Assembly (NCBI RefSeq): GCF_001112925.1
Contig: NZ_CPYD01000001.1
Span: 434,001-498,000, forward strand
Direction: 5' to 3'
DNA: 64,000 nucleotides
Source: Yersinia nurmii
GTDB taxonomy: Bacteria; Pseudomonadota; Gammaproteobacteria; Enterobacterales; Enterobacteriaceae
The first letter of the stretch is position 1. The number at the start of each line of letters is the position of its first letter. Positions 45,536-55,967 of this stretch are shown here, piece after piece. The notes beneath the pieces were generated by a model. It was given only the letters and a program-made list of their open reading frames with translations. It did not search any database and had not been told where the DNA came from. The position numbers and the translations under genes were made by a program.

Positions 45536-46522
45536 ATGAATCGCAAGAGTATTGCAGTGATAGTCGTCGTTATCGCCGTCATTGCGGCGGCAATATATGG
45601 ATGGAGCTACTATCGCCAGCAGCAAGATGGAACGCTCACTCTGTATGGCAACGTAGATATTCGCACGGTGAATCTGGGCTTCCGCGTTGGTGGACGTTTG
45701 GCCTCACTGGATGTCGATGAAGGCGATAAAATCCAGCCAGGACAACGTCTTGGTCAATTGGATGACGGCCCGTATAACAATGCGTTAAATCAGGCGAAGG
45801 CTAATCTTGCCAGCGCACAGGCGCAGCTCGCGCTATTGAAAGCCGGTTATCGGGCAGAGGAAATCGCACAGGTAAAATCCGAAGTGGCGCAGAAGCTGGC
45901 AGCCTTTAACTACGCCGATAGCTACTTAAAACGTCAGCAGGGTTTGTGGTCAAGTAAAGCCACCTCCGCCAACGAGCTGGAAGATGCGCGCACCTCACGC
46001 AATCAGGCACAGGCTGCGCTGCAAGCGGCCAAAGATAAACTGGCCCAGTTCCTGAGCGGCAATCGCCCGCAAGAAATTGCTCAGGCTGAAGCCAATGTCG
46101 CACAAGCGGAAGCTGAATTGGCGCAGGCTCAATTAAACTTGCATGACACCACGCTAACCTCACCTTCTGCTGGGACTATTTTGACCCGAGCCGTCGAACC
46201 AGGCACCATTTTGTCTGCTAGTAACACCGTATTCACTCTGTCGTTGACCACACCGGTCTGGATTCGCGCCTATGTGGATGAGCGCCATTTAGGCCAGGCT
46301 GTACCGGGCACCGAAATCGAAGTGTATACCGACAGTCGCCCCAATAAGCCGTATCACGGTAAGATCGGTTTCGTTTCTCCGACCGCGGAATTTACCCCGA
46401 AAACCGTTGAAACGCCTGATTTACGTACCGATCTGGTCTATCGCCTGCGCATTATTGTTACTGATGCCGATGAGGAATTGCGTCAGGGAATGCCGGTGAC
46501 CATTCGCTTCTCACAACCTTAA
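45536..46522 (+). CDS. ybhG: HlyD-family membrane fusion protein YbhG
   Basis: A 328-residue periplasmic adaptor anchored by one N-terminal helix (about 5-24). It has a biotinyl-lipoyl-like domain ([26 protein letters not shown]), a long coiled-coil hairpin rich in A/Q/L (about 75-205) and a β-barrel domain. The ATG at 45536 has AGGTAGGG upstream. It bridges the YbhFSR ABC exporter to an outer-membrane channel such as TolC. Confidence 0.93.
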   Translation: MNRKSIAVIVVVIAVIAAAIYGWSYYRQQQDGTLTLYGNVDIRTVNLGFRVGGRLASLDVDEGDKIQPGQRLGQLDDGPYNNALNQAKANLASAQAQLALLKAGYRAEEIAQVKSEVAQKLAAFNYADSYLKRQQGLWSSKATSANELEDARTSRNQAQAALQAAKDKLAQFLSGNRPQEIAQAEANVAQAEAELAQAQLNLHDTTLTSPSAGTILTRAVEPGTILSASNTVFTLSLTTPVWIRAYVDERHLGQAVPGTEIEVYTDSRPNKPYHGKIGFVSPTAEFTPKTVETPDLRTDLVYRLRIIVTDADEELRQGMPVTIRFSQP

Positions 46523-46537
46523 TCGAGAGGCATTGTC

Positions 46538-48280
46538 ATGACTGAAGTACAGCATTTGATTACTCTGGATGGGGTAGCGAAAACCTTCCCCGGACTGGAT
46601 CATCCGGCCGTCGCCAGTTTAACCACGGAAATACGCAGCGGTGCAGTTACCGGGCTGGTTGGCCCGGATGGCGCAGGGAAAACCACACTGCTGAGAATGC
46701 TCGCCGGGCTGTTAAAACCCAGCAGCGGCCAGCTTTCAGTGGTAGGTCTAGACCCAATTAAAAACGATCGCCAGTTGCATTCCATTCTTGGTTATATGCC
46801 GCAAAAATTCGGGTTATACGAAGATTTGACGGTAATGGAGAATCTGACGCTGTACGCCGACCTGCGCGGTGTCACCGGTGAGCAGCGACGTCAGACTTTC
46901 GAGCGTCTGCTCAGCTTTACCGATCTGACACGCTTTACGGGCCGATTAGCCGGGAAACTGTCCGGCGGGATGAAACAAAAACTCGGCTTAGCCTGCACTT
47001 TGGTCGGCCAACCTCAGGTTTTACTGCTGGATGAACCGGGCGTGGGGGTTGATCCCATTTCCCGACGAGAGCTCTGGCGTATGGTGCACGAACTGGCCAG
47101 TGACGGCATGCTGATTCTATGGAGTACCTCCTATCTGGATGAAGCCGAACAGTGCCGCGAGGTGCTGCTGCTTAACGAAGGTAAATTGCTCTACAGCGGT
47201 GCGCCTCAGGATCTTACCCTACGCATGAGCGGTCGCACTATTCTGCTGTCGGCGCAAAACGGCACCAACCGAAAACTGCTACAGCGTGCATTGACGCTAC
47301 CGCTAGTCAGCGACGGAGTGATTCAGGGTAAATATGTCCGTTTGATTCTCAAACCCGATGCCGATCGCCAACAGCTATTGCAGCAGTTAAACCAGCCAAC
47401 CACTGAGATTCAAGAGGCCGAACCGCGCTTTGAAGATGCTTTTATCGATCTGCTCGGCGGTGGCCCAGAAAGTGAATCCGCTTTAGCGAAAATTATGCCG
47501 ACGGTCAGCGGCGTTCATGCTGAAACCGTGATTGAAGCTCAGGGACTGACGAAAAAATTTGGCGATTTTGCCGCAACCGACCACGTTGATTTTCAAGTCA
47601 AACGCGGTGAGATCTTTGGGTTGCTCGGCCCTAACGGGGCGGGGAAATCTACAACATTTAAAATGATGTGTGGCCTATTGGTTCCCAGCGAAGGTAAAGC
47701 GCTGGTTCTGGGTATGGATTTGAAAACCAGTTCAGGCAAGGCACGCCAGCATTTGGGCTATATGGCACAAAAATTCTCGCTGTATGGCAACCTGACGGTA
47801 GCGCAGAATCTGAAGTTTTTCTCCGGTGTTTATGGCCTGCAAGGTAAGGTACAGCGGGATAAAATCCGCGATATGACCGAAGCCTTTAATTTTACGCCGA
47901 TTATCAATCAAACGCCGGATTCTCTGCCGCTAGGGTTTAAACAGCGTTTGGCACTGGCTTGCGCACTGATGCATGAGCCAGACATTCTATTTCTGGACGA
48001 ACCCACGTCCGGGGTCGACCCTTTGACTCGCCGTGAATTCTGGCTACATATCAATGGGATGGTTGATAAAGGCGTCACCGTCATGGTCACCACGCACTTT
48101 ATGGATGAAGCAGAATATTGCGATCGTATCGGTCTGGTTTATCGTGGGAAAATCATCGCCGCCGGAACGCCCGATGAGCTGAAACAGCAGGTCGCCAGCG
48201 ACGATAACCCTAATCCTTCAATGGAACAGGCATTTATCGAGTTAGTACAAAACTACGATAAGGAGCAGAGACATGTCTGA
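46538..48280 (+). CDS. ybhF: ABC exporter ATPase YbhF (two fused NBDs)
   Basis: A 580-residue cytoplasmic protein with two tandem ATP-binding domains. The first Walker A is GPDGAGKTT (about 43-51) with signature [10 protein letters not shown]; the second Walker A is GPNGAGKST (about 365-373). The second signature is degenerate ([15 protein letters not shown] in place of LSGGQ), as in its E. coli relative. It overlaps ybhS by 8 bp. Confidence 0.94.
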   Translation: MTEVQHLITLDGVAKTFPGLDHPAVASLTTEIRSGAVTGLVGPDGAGKTTLLRMLAGLLKPSSGQLSVVGLDPIKNDRQLHSILGYMPQKFGLYEDLTVMENLTLYADLRGVTGEQRRQTFERLLSFTDLTRFTGRLAGKLSGGMKQKLGLACTLVGQPQVLLLDEPGVGVDPISRRELWRMVHELASDGMLILWSTSYLDEAEQCREVLLLNEGKLLYSGAPQDLTLRMSGRTILLSAQNGTNRKLLQRALTLPLVSDGVIQGKYVRLILKPDADRQQLLQQLNQPTTEIQEAEPRFEDAFIDLLGGGPESESALAKIMPTVSGVHAETVIEAQGLTKKFGDFAATDHVDFQVKRGEIFGLLGPNGAGKSTTFKMMCGLLVPSEGKALVLGMDLKTSSGKARQHLGYMAQKFSLYGNLTVAQNLKFFSGVYGLQGKVQRDKIRDMTEAFNFTPIINQTPDSLPLGFKQRLALACALMHEPDILFLDEPTSGVDPLTRREFWLHINGMVDKGVTVMVTTHFMDEAEYCDRIGLVYRGKIIAAGTPDELKQQVASDDNPNPSMEQAFIELVQNYDKEQRHV

Positions 48281-49448
48281 GCACACTGCCGCTCCGGTAG
48301 ATAACAGCGAAACCTATCAGGACACCGGTTTTTCCTGGCGACGCCTACGAGCGTTGTGCCGCAAAGAGACTCGACAAATTTTACGCGATCCCAGTAGCGG
48401 CCTGATCGCTTTTGTCATCCCGATAATGCTGCTGTTTATATTCGGTTACGGTATCAATCTGGATTCCAGCAAACTGCATGTAGGCATTTTAATGGAGCAG
48501 CAAAGCAAACCGGCACAAGATCTGGCCAACGCCTTTACTGGCTCGCCTTACATTGCCGCCCAAATCAGCGATAACCGTCAGGCGCTGATTCAGGCAATGC
48601 AAGCGGGGAAAATTCGCGGACTGATCGTTATTCCCAATGATTTTGCCCAACGGCTGGATCGTCCATTAGATACGTCTCCAATTCAGGTGATTACCGACGG
48701 TAGCGAACCTAATACGGCCAACTTTGTGCAGGGGTATGCGCAGGGGATCTGGCAAATCTGGCAGCAACAACAGTCGCAAAATCTGGGGCAAACCAACGAG
48801 CCGCTGATTGAAGTACAGTTACGCTATTGGTTTAACCCAGCGGCAATTAGCCGGCACTTTATTATTCCCGGTGCGATTACCATTATTATGACGGTAATCG
48901 GGGCTATTTTGACCTCGCTAGTGATTGCCCGCGAATGGGAGCGCGGAACCATGGAAGCCCTACTTTCCACGCAGGTTACGCGCAGCGAGCTATTGCTTTC
49001 CAAGCTTATTCCTTACTACTTTCTCGGTATGATCGCCATGGTGCTGTGTATGGCGGTCTCGGTATTTATCCTCGGCGTGCCTTATCGCGGCTCTCTGTGG
49101 ATTTTATTTGTCATGACCAGTCTGTTTCTAGCCAGCACTTTAGGCATGGGGCTGCTGATTTCTACCGTAACTCGCAATCAGTTTAACGCCGCGATGGTGG
49201 CGCTGAATGCGGCATTTCTGCCGTCAATTATGTTGTCCGGTTTTATTTTTGAGATCGACAGTATGCCTGCGGTAGTACGAGCCGTGACTTATATCATCCC
49301 CGCTCGTTATTTCGTCAGCAGCCTACAAACCCTGTTTTTAGCCGGAAATATCGGCACAGTGCTGTGGATTAACCTGTTATTCCTGATCGCTTCGGCCATT
49401 GTGTTTATCGGCCTAACGGCGTGGAAAACCCAACGCCGGCTGGACTGA
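48273..49448 (+). CDS. ybhS: ABC-2 type exporter permease YbhS
   Basis: A 391-residue ABC-2 permease with one N-terminal helix, a large periplasmic domain (about 60-190) and five C-terminal helices. The ABC2 signature is [34 protein letters not shown]. It pairs with YbhR to form the membrane channel. In E. coli the YbhFSR system exports Na+/Li+ and drugs, including tetracycline, according to reports. Confidence 0.93.
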   Translation: MSEHTAAPVDNSETYQDTGFSWRRLRALCRKETRQILRDPSSGLIAFVIPIMLLFIFGYGINLDSSKLHVGILMEQQSKPAQDLANAFTGSPYIAAQISDNRQALIQAMQAGKIRGLIVIPNDFAQRLDRPLDTSPIQVITDGSEPNTANFVQGYAQGIWQIWQQQQSQNLGQTNEPLIEVQLRYWFNPAAISRHFIIPGAITIIMTVIGAILTSLVIAREWERGTMEALLSTQVTRSELLLSKLIPYYFLGMIAMVLCMAVSVFILGVPYRGSLWILFVMTSLFLASTLGMGLLISTVTRNQFNAAMVALNAAFLPSIMLSGFIFEIDSMPAVVRAVTYIIPARYFVSSLQTLFLAGNIGTVLWINLLFLIASAIVFIGLTAWKTQRRLD

Positions 49449-49458
49449 GCAAGGAGCT

Positions 49459-50568
49459 ATGATGTTTCATCGTCTTTATACTTTGATTATCAAAGAATTA
49501 CAGTCTCTGCTACGGGAGCCGCAAACCCGGGCAATATTGATTCTGCCGGTTATTTTACAGGTGGTACTGTTCCCCTATGCCGCCACGCTGGAAGTGACGA
49601 ATGCTACCATCGCAATTTATAGCGAAGACAGCGGGAAAGCATCGATTGAACTGACACAGCGTTTCGCCAAGGCCAAGGCATTCTCTAACGTTTTGCTACT
49701 CCATAGCCCGCAGGAAATCCGGCCAACGATTGATAACCAGCGCGCGCTACTACTGATCCGTTTTCCCGAGCAGTTCAGCGCAGATTTAGCCAACGGACAC
49801 ACCACGCCATTGCAGTTAATTCTGGACGGGCGTAACTCCAACAGTGCCCAGATAGCGGCCAATTATATTCAGCAAATTATTCAAAATTATCAGGAAGAGC
49901 TGACACAGGGACAGATAAAACCGAATAACAGCGAATTGGTAGTACGAAATTGGTATAACCCGAATCTGGATTATAAATGGTTTGTGGTTCCTTCATTGAT
50001 TGCGATGATTACCACCATCGGCGTACTGATAGTGACTTCGCTATCGGTTGCACGTGAGCGGGAACAGGGAACGCTAGATCAGCTGTTGGTATCGCCGCTT
50101 ACCACCTGGCAGATATTTATCGGTAAAGCGGTGCCAGCGCTGATTGTCGCGACTTTTCAGGCCTCAATTGTGCTATTTATCGGCATCTTCTTCTATCAAA
50201 TCCCCTTTGCCGGTTCGCTGGCGCTATTCTACGGCACCATGCTGATTTACGGGCTGTCGCTGGTCGGGTTTGGTCTGTTGATCTCGTCGCTGTGCTCAAC
50301 TCAACAGCAGGCATTTATCGGGGTATTCGTGTTTATGATGCCCGCCATACTGCTTTCCGGCTATGTATCGCCGGTGGAAAATATGCCTGTGTGGCTACAA
50401 AACATCACCTGGATTAATCCTATTCGCCATTTTACTGATATCACCAAACAAATTTACCTGAAGGATGCCAGCTTCGATATTATCTGGCACAGCCTGTGGC
50501 CATTATTGGTGATTACCGCGACGACGGGTAGCGCCGCCTACGGGATGTTCAGACGTAAAATTGCCTGA
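49459..50568 (+). CDS. ybhR: ABC-2 type exporter permease YbhR
   Basis: A 369-residue ABC-2 permease, paralogue of YbhS, with the same topology and the motif [34 protein letters not shown]. It is preceded by AAGGAGC 10 bp after ybhS and ends the operon. A strong terminator lies about 130 bp downstream, shared with the convergent ybhL. Confidence 0.93.
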   Translation: MMFHRLYTLIIKELQSLLREPQTRAILILPVILQVVLFPYAATLEVTNATIAIYSEDSGKASIELTQRFAKAKAFSNVLLLHSPQEIRPTIDNQRALLLIRFPEQFSADLANGHTTPLQLILDGRNSNSAQIAANYIQQIIQNYQEELTQGQIKPNNSELVVRNWYNPNLDYKWFVVPSLIAMITTIGVLIVTSLSVAREREQGTLDQLLVSPLTTWQIFIGKAVPALIVATFQASIVLFIGIFFYQIPFAGSLALFYGTMLIYGLSLVGFGLLISSLCSTQQQAFIGVFVFMMPAILLSGYVSPVENMPVWLQNITWINPIRHFTDITKQIYLKDASFDIIWHSLWPLLVITATTGSAAYGMFRRKIA

Positions 50569-50700
50569 TGGGCAAGATGTGGCTATTGAAATGAGTGTGA
50601 AAACGAGTGGAGCTATTCTGATTTACTATTTTATAGATAACATTAATCATCAGAACAAATATTGCCGCCGTGATTGTCATTCAAATTATAGGTAAAAGAA

Positions 50701-50726
50701 AGGCCACCTCAAAAGGTGGCCTTTTT
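50701..50726. terminator. Bidirectional terminator between ybhR and ybhL
   Basis: Stem AGGCCACCT / AGGTGGCCT with a CAAA loop and TTTTT. On the minus strand it is followed by TTCTTTT, so it can end both convergent transcripts. Confidence 0.88.
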
Positions 50727-50784
50727 GTCTTTCAATCACAGCGTTACGTATAACGGGTCTTGACGCTGCCTTCCATCACCCTAA

Positions 50785-51495
50785 TTAACGACGGTTGCCG
50801 AAAATACGCAGTAACATCAGGAACAGGTTGATGAAATCAAGATACAGGGTCAACGCACCAACGATGGCATATTTACGGAAACCATCTTTATCGTTAGCAT
50901 CCAACTGAGCGCCCATATTTTTCAATTTCTGCGTGTCGTAAGCGGTTAAGCCAACGAACACCACAACACCGATGTAAGTCACAGCCCACATCAACGCATC
51001 GCTTTTCAGCCAGATGTTAACCAGTGAGGCCAACACGATACCGATCAGACCCATAAACAGCATGCTGCCCATGCCGCTTAAATCACGTTTTGTGGTGTAA
51101 CCGAAAATGCTCATGGCACCAAACATCCCGGCACAAATAATAAATGTGCTCGCAATAGAAGCGCCGGTATACATAATCAAAATGCTGGAAAGCGTTAAAC
51201 CGGTTAGCGCTGAATACAGCATAAACAGGCTGGTGGCCATGGCGCCGCTCAGGCGGTTAACCATACCGGAAATAACAAATACCAGACCAAGCTGAGCAAT
51301 GATCAAGCCAAAGAACGTAATCTGGCTAGAGAAAACAAAGTTGAGGATAGCCGGCGTATTCGCCGCATACCAGGCCACAAAGGCGGTTAATAACAGACCA
51401 CAGGTCATCCAGCCGTATACCTGCGCCATATATGCCTGAATGCCTGTGTTAGCACGTTCGACAATCGAACCATTAGAGCGTGGATAGCGATCCAT
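50785..51495 (-). CDS. ybhL: BAX inhibitor-1 family membrane protein YbhL
   Basis: A 236-residue protein with seven predicted membrane helices of the BI-1/TMBIM family (E. coli YbhL 234). It begins MDRYPRSNGSIV and ends GALTLYLDFINLFLMLLRIFG, carrying the conserved acidic residue in the last helix. Bacterial relatives can act as pH-sensitive calcium leak channels; the role in enterics is open. The ATG at 51495 was chosen over the frame extending to 51567 by family match. Confidence 0.94.
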   Translation of the reverse strand: MDRYPRSNGSIVERANTGIQAYMAQVYGWMTCGLLLTAFVAWYAANTPAILNFVFSSQITFFGLIIAQLGLVFVISGMVNRLSGAMATSLFMLYSALTGLTLSSILIMYTGASIASTFIICAGMFGAMSIFGYTTKRDLSGMGSMLFMGLIGIVLASLVNIWLKSDALMWAVTYIGVVVFVGLTAYDTQKLKNMGAQLDANDKDGFRKYAIVGALTLYLDFINLFLMLLRIFGNRR

Positions 51496-51625
51496 GGTAG
51501 TTACCTTCTGCATATGAACAATGATACAGGCCATCCTTGACGGCCCACCTGACTCTAAGATTACCACAAAACAGCCAACACCCTGGGAGTTAAAATAGGC
51601 ATTTTAGGGCATTCTTTACATGAGT

Positions 51626-52081
51626 TTACCAGCGTTTGGCCGCTTCATGGTCCGTATCGCGAGATTCGACCCAGCGCTCACCCGCTGGAGTCGCTTCGCG
51701 CTTCCAGAAAGGTGCGCGAGTCTTCAGGTAATCCATGATGAATTCAGCTGATTCAAAGGCCATACCACGGTGAGCACTGGTCACACCAACAAACACAATT
51801 TCCTCGCCAGGATACAGCGGTCCCACTCGGTGAATCACCGAAACTCGCTGCAACGGCCAGCGCTCACGGGCTTCGGCGATAATGTCTCCCAACGCTTTTT
51901 CCGTCATCCCCGGATAGTGCTCTAGCGTCAACGCGCTAACATTATCGCCCAAATTATGGTTACGCACTTTACCGGTGAAAGTCACGACGGCACCGTCTTC
52001 GTCACACTGAGCCAGCCACTGATATTCATCACCGACGTGAAATGGCTCGGCGCCGACGCGAATGCGAGTATTTTTCATCAT
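51626..52081 (-). CDS. moaE: Molybdopterin synthase catalytic subunit MoaE
   Basis: A 151-residue large subunit of molybdopterin synthase, which inserts two dithiolene sulfurs into cPMP using MoaD thiocarboxylate. Conserved VTFTGKVRNHNLGDNV, LTLEHYPGMTEKAL and KTRAPFWKRE (catalytic lysines) match E. coli MoaE. The start overlaps the moaD stop. It is the last gene of moaACDE. Confidence 0.96.
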   Translation of the reverse strand: MMKNTRIRVGAEPFHVGDEYQWLAQCDEDGAVVTFTGKVRNHNLGDNVSALTLEHYPGMTEKALGDIIAEARERWPLQRVSVIHRVGPLYPGEEIVFVGVTSAHRGMAFESAEFIMDYLKTRAPFWKREATPAGERWVESRDTDHEAAKRW

Positions 52082-52326
52082 CAGCCTCCGGTCACCGGCG
52101 GGAAGAAGGCCACCTCATCTCCGGCTGACAGCGGATGATCCCGGCTGACCAGCGATTGATTCACCGCCGTGAGTAATTTTCCTGCATCCAAAGCCAGCTG
52201 CCAGCGATCGCCACGCTGACACAAAGCCTGGCGCAACGCCTCCACCGTAGGATATTCCGCCGCCAGCTGTAAACGCTCGATGCCGAGCAACTCTCGCACC
52301 TGCGCAAAAAAGAGAATTTGAATCAT
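52081..52326 (-). CDS. moaD: Molybdopterin synthase sulfur carrier MoaD
   Basis: An 81-residue ubiquitin-fold sulfur carrier ending in the obligatory Gly-Gly (FFPPVTGG) that is adenylated by MoeB and thiocarboxylated. It overlaps moaC by 4 bp and moaE by 1 bp, so synthesis of the two synthase subunits is tightly coupled. Confidence 0.95.
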   Translation of the reverse strand: MIQILFFAQVRELLGIERLQLAAEYPTVEALRQALCQRGDRWQLALDAGKLLTAVNQSLVSRDHPLSAGDEVAFFPPVTGG

Positions 52327-52802
52327 GCCGTTACCTCGAAATCACCAGATTTCCCGCCGCTTTTCGCCAGCAGACGCACAGGGCCGATAATCATGTCTTT
52401 TTGCACCGCTTTACACATATCGTAAATGGTTAATGCGGCGACCGAAGCGGCCGTCAGCGCTTCCATTTCTACGCCGGTTTTACCAGTCAAACGACAGCAA
52501 GACTCGATTCGGACCCGATTGTGCTCTGGCTGAGCCTGCAGATTGACTTCCACCTTACTCAGCATCAATGGATGACACAGGGGAATCAATTCCCAGGTTC
52601 GCTTCGCCGCCTGAATACCGGCAATACGCGCCGTGGCGAACACATCACCTTTATGGTGGCTACCATCAATGATCATCGCCAGCGTCGTGGCCTGCATTTC
52701 TACAAACGCTTCAGCGCGGGCTTCACGCACGGTTTCGGCTTTGGCAGAAACATCCACCATATGGGCTTCACCGGCGGCGTTAATATGAGTTAATTGGGTC
52801 AT
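52323..52802 (-). CDS. moaC: Cyclic pyranopterin monophosphate synthase MoaC
   Basis: A 159-residue enzyme acting after MoaA to form cPMP. It begins [20 protein letters not shown] and contains [35 protein letters not shown] and the catalytic [13 protein letters not shown] with [10 protein letters not shown]. The start is placed at 52802 by match to E. coli MoaC (161); the longer frame to 52922 overlaps moaA. It follows moaA by only 34 bp. Confidence 0.96.
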   Translation of the reverse strand: MTQLTHINAAGEAHMVDVSAKAETVREARAEAFVEMQATTLAMIIDGSHHKGDVFATARIAGIQAAKRTWELIPLCHPLMLSKVEVNLQAQPEHNRVRIESCCRLTGKTGVEMEALTAASVAALTIYDMCKAVQKDMIIGPVRLLAKSGGKSGDFEVTA

Positions 52803-52836
52803 AAATACTCCTGATATAGCGCAATGCGCCAACGCG

Positions 52837-53820
52837 TTAACCGCCAATAAAAGAGAGATTCTGCGTGATACCGCTGTTGCCTTGATGCAGAAAATGAGTC
52901 TGTTTTTTGGTTTGCAGCGCACGTTGAATGCGTTCTTTCAGTTCGTCCTGTTGCAGATCGCCGGATAATAAATCCCGCAGAGGAATCCCCTGCTCGCCGA
53001 ACAAACATAAATGGAGATTCCCGATGGCCGATACGCGCAGGCGGTTACAGCTGGCACAGAAATCTTTTTCATACGGCATAATCAAGCCGACCTCACCCTG
53101 ATATTCCGGGTGACGAAAAACCTGCGCCGGGCCGTCACTACGTGCCCGCTCTTGCTGTACCCAGCCTTGCGCCAGTAGCTGCTGGCGAATCACGCCGCCG
53201 GAAACATGGTGTTGACGGAACAGTTCGCTCCCTTCACCGGTTTCCATCAGTTCGATAAAACGCAGTTGAATCGGGCGCGGTTTGATCCAGTCCAGAAAGG
53301 CTTTCAGGCTGCGATCGTTGACATCACGCATCAATACCGCGTTGATTTTGACTTTCTCAAAACCAACTTCAAAGGCTTTATCAATACCCTGCATGACTTG
53401 ATGAAATTTATCCTGCCCGGTAATCGCATGAAATTGGCGCGGATCGAGACTATCGACACTAATGTTGATAGCGCTCAGCCCTGCATTGCGCCACTCCGCT
53501 ACGTCGCGAGCCAGACGATAACCATTGGTAGTCACCGCCAGCGTGCGGATCGCCGGATTTTCGCGAATAGCAGCAATGATGTCGGTAAAATCGCGTCGCA
53601 TGGAAGGTTCACCGCCGGTCAGACGGATTTTTTCCGTCCCCAATTCGGCAAAAGCACGGCTGACGCGCCGAATTTCATCCAGCGTCAGAAAGCTTTTCAC
53701 CCCATTGGGTTGATAACCATCGGGCAAACAGTAGGTGCAACGAAAATTGCACACGTCAGTAATCGATAGGCGCAGGTAATAGAACTTGCGCGCAAAAGCG
53801 TCAGTCAGTTGCGGTACCAT
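52837..53820 (-). CDS. moaA: GTP 3',8-cyclase MoaA
   Basis: A 327-residue radical-SAM enzyme that starts molybdenum cofactor synthesis from GTP. The N-terminal cluster is C24-C28-C31 (CNFRCTYC) and the C-terminal cluster lies in [20 protein letters not shown]. The C-terminus ends in the essential Gly-Gly (LSFIGG). The start is the ATG at 53820 (MVPQLTDAF) with AAAGGTGTT before it. It is first in moaACDE, with a Moco riboswitch leader and a ModE-like site upstream. Confidence 0.97.
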   Translation of the reverse strand: MVPQLTDAFARKFYYLRLSITDVCNFRCTYCLPDGYQPNGVKSFLTLDEIRRVSRAFAELGTEKIRLTGGEPSMRRDFTDIIAAIRENPAIRTLAVTTNGYRLARDVAEWRNAGLSAINISVDSLDPRQFHAITGQDKFHQVMQGIDKAFEVGFEKVKINAVLMRDVNDRSLKAFLDWIKPRPIQLRFIELMETGEGSELFRQHHVSGGVIRQQLLAQGWVQQERARSDGPAQVFRHPEYQGEVGLIMPYEKDFCASCNRLRVSAIGNLHLCLFGEQGIPLRDLLSGDLQQDELKERIQRALQTKKQTHFLHQGNSGITQNLSFIGG

Positions 53821-53838
53821 AACACCTTTCCAAATACG

Positions 53839-53930
53839 GGAGATGCAGGCATTTCTACCTCGCACCCTGGTGGCTCAATGCCACGGCCAGAGCATCATAT
53901 TGCGTGAGCAACGTAGACACAGAGGCTAGG
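53839..53930 (-). ncRNA. Moco riboswitch (moaA leader)
   Basis: Read on the minus strand, the leader runs from CCTAGCCTC (53930-53922) through CTCTGGCCGTGGCATTGAGC and CCACCAGGGTGCGAGG to TAGAAATGCCTGCATCTCC (ending at 53839), 18 nt before the moaA ATG. These blocks match my memory of the Moco RNA motif found upstream of enterobacterial moaA. Complementary arms GATGC / GCATC and GTGG / CCAC support the fold. Its closeness to the start codon suggests control of translation initiation when molybdenum cofactor is abundant. Confidence 0.85.
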
Positions 53931-53987
53931 AGTTTGATTTCAGCGACGGCCCAAAGACCGTCAGGAGAAACCGTGGTTTTCCTAAGG

Positions 53988-54017
53988 ATTCTAGCGCTAA
54001 AACGCCGGGATAGCCAA
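53988..54017 (-). promoter_or_regulatory. Candidate sigma-70 promoter for moaACDE
   Basis: On the minus strand, TTGGCT (54017-54012) and TAGAAT (53993-53988) are separated by 18 bp, upstream of the riboswitch. They match the consensus moderately. The position just downstream of the ModE-like site is consistent with activation. Confidence 0.5.
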
Positions 54018-54028
54018 TCGGGTCTTTA

Positions 54029-54052
54029 CGCTATATATTTTTATATACAACG
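54029..54052. promoter_or_regulatory. ModE-like operator upstream of moaA
   Basis: An imperfect 24-bp palindrome, CGCTATAT (54029-54036) - N8 - ATACAACG (54045-54052). The arm, spacer and total length equal those of known ModE operators such as that of modA (CGTTATAT-N8-ACATAACG). It lies just upstream of the moa promoter elements. ModE-molybdate activates moa in E. coli. Confidence 0.7.
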
Positions 54053-54230
54053 ACTTAGCAGACCATAAAACGAGGATTGAAGGCTAAATCATTCGCGGGA
54101 TAAATTCTTGTCCGATATCACGGAAACTGCGGCTTTTATCGCGTTTTTGCCATAAATCCGTTAACTTATGGCAAATTTTTATGCCTTTGGTTGATAAATA
54201 AACCGGGTTTGGGCAAACGATAGGAAACTT

Positions 54231-55139
54231 ATGCGAAATCGCACATTAGCCGATCTGGATCGAGTCGTTGCACTCGGTGGTGGTCACGGTTTAGGCCGGG
54301 TTATGTCAGCCCTTTCTCCATTAGGTTCGCGCCTGACAGGTATCGTCACTACCACCGATAACGGTGGTTCTACGGGTCGAATTCGCCGCTCTGAAGGCGG
54401 TATCGCCTGGGGTGATACCCGAAATTGCCTGAACCAGTTGATTACGGAACCCAGCGTTGCCTCGGCCATGTTTGAGTACCGTTTTAGCGGTAATGGTGAA
54501 TTATCCGGTCATAATCTCGGAAACCTGATGTTAAAGGCACTGGATCACTTGAGCGTCAGGCCGATGGAAGCCATCAATCTGCTGCGCAGCCTGCTAAAAG
54601 TGGATGCCTGGCTGATTCCGATGTCCGAGCATCCGGTGGATTTACAGGCGTTGGATCACGAAGGGCACCCGGTTTACGGCGAGGTCAATATTGACCAATT
54701 GACCCATATGCCACAGGAAATGACGCTGTCTCCCCACGTTAGCGCTACGCGAGAAGCCATTGAAGCCATTAGTCAGGCCGATTTGATTTTGATCGGCCCT
54801 GGTAGCTTTTTAACCAGCCTGATGCCGTTGTTGTTGTTGGATGATTTAACTCAGGCGTTGCGCCGTAGCTCCGCCAGCATGATTTACATTGGTAATCTTG
54901 GTAAGGAACTCAGCGTGGCCGCCGCCGCTCTGACGTTACAGGACAAGCTGGCGATGATGGAAAGCAAAATCGGCCGTAAAATGATTGATGCGGTTGTGGT
55001 TAGCCCAACGGTTGACACTAGCGGAGTGCAAGATCGCATCGTGACTCAGCAGCCGCTGGAAGCTAAGGATATTCCTTATCGCCACGATCGAGAACTACTG
55101 CGTCAGGCATTGGAGCAAACGCTGCAAAAACTCGGTTAA
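54231..55139 (+). CDS. ybhK: YvcK/YbhK family protein (gluconeogenesis factor)
   Basis: A 302-residue cytoplasmic protein of the CofD/YvcK fold. The N-terminal [17 protein letters not shown] and [15 protein letters not shown] form the UDP-sugar/phosphate-binding loops, followed by [10 protein letters not shown] and [12 protein letters not shown]. In Bacillus YvcK binds UDP-GlcNAc and supports growth on gluconeogenic carbon; the E. coli role is unclear. It is divergent from moaA, as in E. coli, with AGGAAACTT as ribosome binding site. An AAGCCCGG/CCGGGCTT hairpin follows at 55147-55168. Confidence 0.94.
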   Translation: MRNRTLADLDRVVALGGGHGLGRVMSALSPLGSRLTGIVTTTDNGGSTGRIRRSEGGIAWGDTRNCLNQLITEPSVASAMFEYRFSGNGELSGHNLGNLMLKALDHLSVRPMEAINLLRSLLKVDAWLIPMSEHPVDLQALDHEGHPVYGEVNIDQLTHMPQEMTLSPHVSATREAIEAISQADLILIGPGSFLTSLMPLLLLDDLTQALRRSSASMIYIGNLGKELSVAAAALTLQDKLAMMESKIGRKMIDAVVVSPTVDTSGVQDRIVTQQPLEAKDIPYRHDRELLRQALEQTLQKLG

Positions 55140-55146
55140 ACCTCTG

Positions 55147-55168
55147 AAGCCCGGTATTTACCGGGCTT
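55147..55168 (+). terminator. Hairpin after ybhK
   Basis: AAGCCCGG / CCGGGCTT 8-bp stem with a TATTTA loop, 8 bp after the ybhK stop. The T-tail is poor (ATG), so termination strength is uncertain. It may also serve the convergent ABC transporter operon. Confidence 0.55.
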
Positions 55169-55190
55169 ATGTCCGACGAAACACGCTGGA

Positions 55191-55967
55191 TCAGTTAAAC
55201 AACGGCATTAATATATCCCGAGCCTTCCCCTCAAAATCCAACTTATCTACATGTATCGGCAACTGATAAAGCTGCGTCAGATTCTTATCCGTTACCACCT
55301 GCCGCGTTGGGCCAAAAGCGACTCCCTTCGTTTGCTCTGTAGCCTTCGGGTCTTGCCCGTCAGCCTGCGGATAAAGCAGCAAAACCCGATCGGCAATATG
55401 CAGCGCGTGTAGCGGAGAATGGGTAGTAAACACCACCGTCATCCCCAAACGGGCGGATAAATCCCGCAGCCCGCTGAGCACTTTATCCTGATTGGACAGA
55501 TCCAGCGCCGAAGCAGGCTCATCCAGAATCAGAATCTCAGGCTCGCTGGCCAACGCACGAGCGATACTCACCAACTGCCGCTCGCCTCCGCTTAGTTGAT
55601 TCACCGGTTTATCCGCCAACGGCGATAGCCCGAAGCAATCCAGACACCGCTGAGTCACTTCGCTATCGCGCCGGTTTGGCGTGGTAAACCAGCCCATGTG
55701 TCGCACTCGCCCCAGCATCACCATAGTGCTGACACTATAAGGAAAAACCGCATTTTCCTGCTGCGGGACATAGCCAATATTCGCGGCAACGGAAACCAGG
55801 CCCGAAGTGGGCTTGATCGCGCCCATTATCAGGCGTAAAAGCGTAGTTTTCCCTCGTCCATTTGCACCCAAAATAGCGGTTACGCTGCCCTTCTCTATCT
55901 GGAGGGACAGTCGTTCAAACAGCGTTTTTTCTCCTCGGATTAACGTCAACCGTTCAATATTAATCAT
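55191..55967 (-). CDS. FecE/BtuD-type ABC transporter ATPase
   Basis: A 258-residue ATPase of the iron-chelate/cobalamin class: Walker A GANGRGKTT, Q-loop GYVPQQENAVFPYSV, signature LSGGERQLVSIARALASEPEILILDEP, and switch FTTHSP. The start at 55967 (MINIERLTLI) overlaps the permease stop by 8 bp; the upstream open frame is not used. It is the third gene of the binding protein-permease-ATPase operon (58103 to 55191). The Yersinia Yiu and the Haemophilus MolBC systems are the nearest architectures I can recall. Confidence 0.88.
   Translation of the reverse strand: MINIERLTLIRGEKTLFERLSLQIEKGSVTAILGANGRGKTTLLRLIMGAIKPTSGLVSVAANIGYVPQQENAVFPYSVSTMVMLGRVRHMGWFTTPNRRDSEVTQRCLDCFGLSPLADKPVNQLSGGERQLVSIARALASEPEILILDEPASALDLSNQDKVLSGLRDLSARLGMTVVFTTHSPLHALHIADRVLLLYPQADGQDPKATEQTKGVAFGPTRQVVTDKNLTQLYQLPIHVDKLDFEGKARDILMPLFN

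Noticed and set aside
53206-53769. 187-codon plus-strand ORF inside moaA
   Set aside because: Antisense shadow of moaA; no motif and no ribosome binding site.
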